Positions 6,357-6,924 of a stretch of 6,924 nt of DNA are shown in pieces. The stretch is from NCBI GenBank assembly GCA_945486445.1, contig CALYTD010000060.1:1-6924 (forward strand), given 5' to 3'. Under the pieces are notes generated by a model. It made no database searches and had not been told where the DNA came from. It worked only from the letters and a program-made list of their open reading frames with translations. Numbering within the stretch: the first letter of the stretch is position 1; every line of letters starts with the position of its first letter. Source of the DNA: an uncultured Prevotellaceae bacterium. GTDB taxonomy: Bacteria; Bacteroidota; Bacteroidia; Bacteroidales; Bacteroidaceae. The translations under genes and the position numbers were made by a program.

Positions 6357-6924
6357 TTAGAACCTTGGCATCCCAGGAATACCTTTGCCCATCATTCCTG
6401 CCATCTTTGCCATATTAGCCATATTGTTGCCCGACATGAGTTTCATCATCTTACGCATCTGATCAAACTGCTTTAACAGTCTGTTTACCTCCTGTATATT
6501 TGTGCCGGAGCCTTTGGCAATACGTTGTTTGCGTGAGATGTTGAGTATTTCTGGATTTGTACGTTCTTTGGGCGTCATGGAATAGATGATAGCCTCTATG
6601 CTCTTGAAGGCGTTGTCATCAATGTCTATGTCTTTTATCGCTTTGCCTACACCGGGTATCATGCTGGCAAGTTCCTTTATGTTGCCCATCTTTTTGATTT
6701 GTTGTATCTGGCCAAGGAAGTCATTGAAGTCAAACTTGTTCTTGGCTATCTTCTTCTGAAGACGCTTGGCTTCTTCAAGATCGAACTGTTCTTGAGCACG
6801 TTCTACAAGCGATACAACGTCTCCCATACCAAGTATACGGTCTGCCATACGGTCAGGATGGAATACATCGAGTGCTTCCATCTTCTCACCTGTTCCAATA
6901 AACTTTATTGGTTTGTCAACAACG
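6357..6924 (-). CDS. ffh: Signal recognition particle protein Ffh (SRP54), C-terminal part
   Basis: Ffh binds 4.5S RNA and hydrophobic signal sequences and, with FtsY, delivers ribosomes to the membrane by a GTP-dependent cycle. Only 188 residues are visible; the frame is open to the window edge and the N and most of the G domain lie outside. The visible part begins at the end of the G domain ([10 protein letters not shown]), continues with the linker helix ([21 protein letters not shown]), and then the M domain. The M domain contains the RNA-binding element [11 protein letters not shown] (visible residues 131-141) and a Met-rich tail ([10 protein letters not shown] through [12 protein letters not shown]) that forms the signal-peptide groove. 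The ATG at 6881 is internal, since 14 coding codons precede it. It ends 132 bases before folD. Confidence 0.97.
   Translation of the reverse strand, partial: VVDKPIKFIGTGEKMEALDVFHPDRMADRILGMGDVVSLVERAQEQFDLEEAKRLQKKIAKNKFDFNDFLGQIQQIKKMGNIKELASMIPGVGKAIKDIDIDDNAFKSIEAIIYSMTPKERTNPEILNISRKQRIAKGSGTNIQEVNRLLKQFDQMRKMMKLMSGNNMANMAKMAGMMGKGIPGMPRF

Overview
The window looks like chromosomal DNA from a Bacteroidales bacterium, probably Prevotella-like. This is inferred from the gene content (a DUF5107/TPR-type protein next to a secreted family 2 glycoside hydrolase, and an ffh-folD pair), the moderate base composition, A-rich rather than strong Shine-Dalgarno start regions on most genes, and short tandem 22-nt intergenic repeats. 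The genus assignment is not proven by anything in the window.

Layout, left to right. (1) Bases 1-435 hold the 3' end of a plus-strand gene for a DUF5107-type protein, followed at once by a bulged hairpin. (2) Bases 436-859 are mostly non-coding and carry a compact array of 22-nt units (637-724) and a possible 24-codon ORF. (3) Bases 860-3907 encode a large exported GH2 glycosidase, closed by a strong intrinsic terminator (3936-3983). (4) A second array of the same 22-nt family lies at 4064-4131. (5) A tight plus-strand cluster follows: a 59-residue single-pass membrane protein (4165-4344), an overlapping C-terminal fragment of a DinB-like protein (4322-4576) and a secreted DUF3237 protein (4595-5113). 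(6) A convergent intergenic region holds two hairpins, one of which is a good terminator for the opposite strand. (7) On the minus strand are complete folD (5346-6224) and the 3' part of ffh (6357-6924), transcribed in the order ffh then folD.

Function. The left half is carbohydrate-utilisation territory. The GH2 enzyme is predicted to be exported and to remove terminal sugars from a glycan; DUF5107 proteins are often found near such enzymes. The right half is housekeeping: SRP54/Ffh for co-translational targeting and FolD for one-carbon folate metabolism. The small cluster between them is accessory and looks partly decayed.

No clear new multi-gene system is visible. The signals most worth a second look are the two related 22-nt repeat elements bracketing the GH2 gene and the short membrane ORF that runs into the truncated DinB-like gene.
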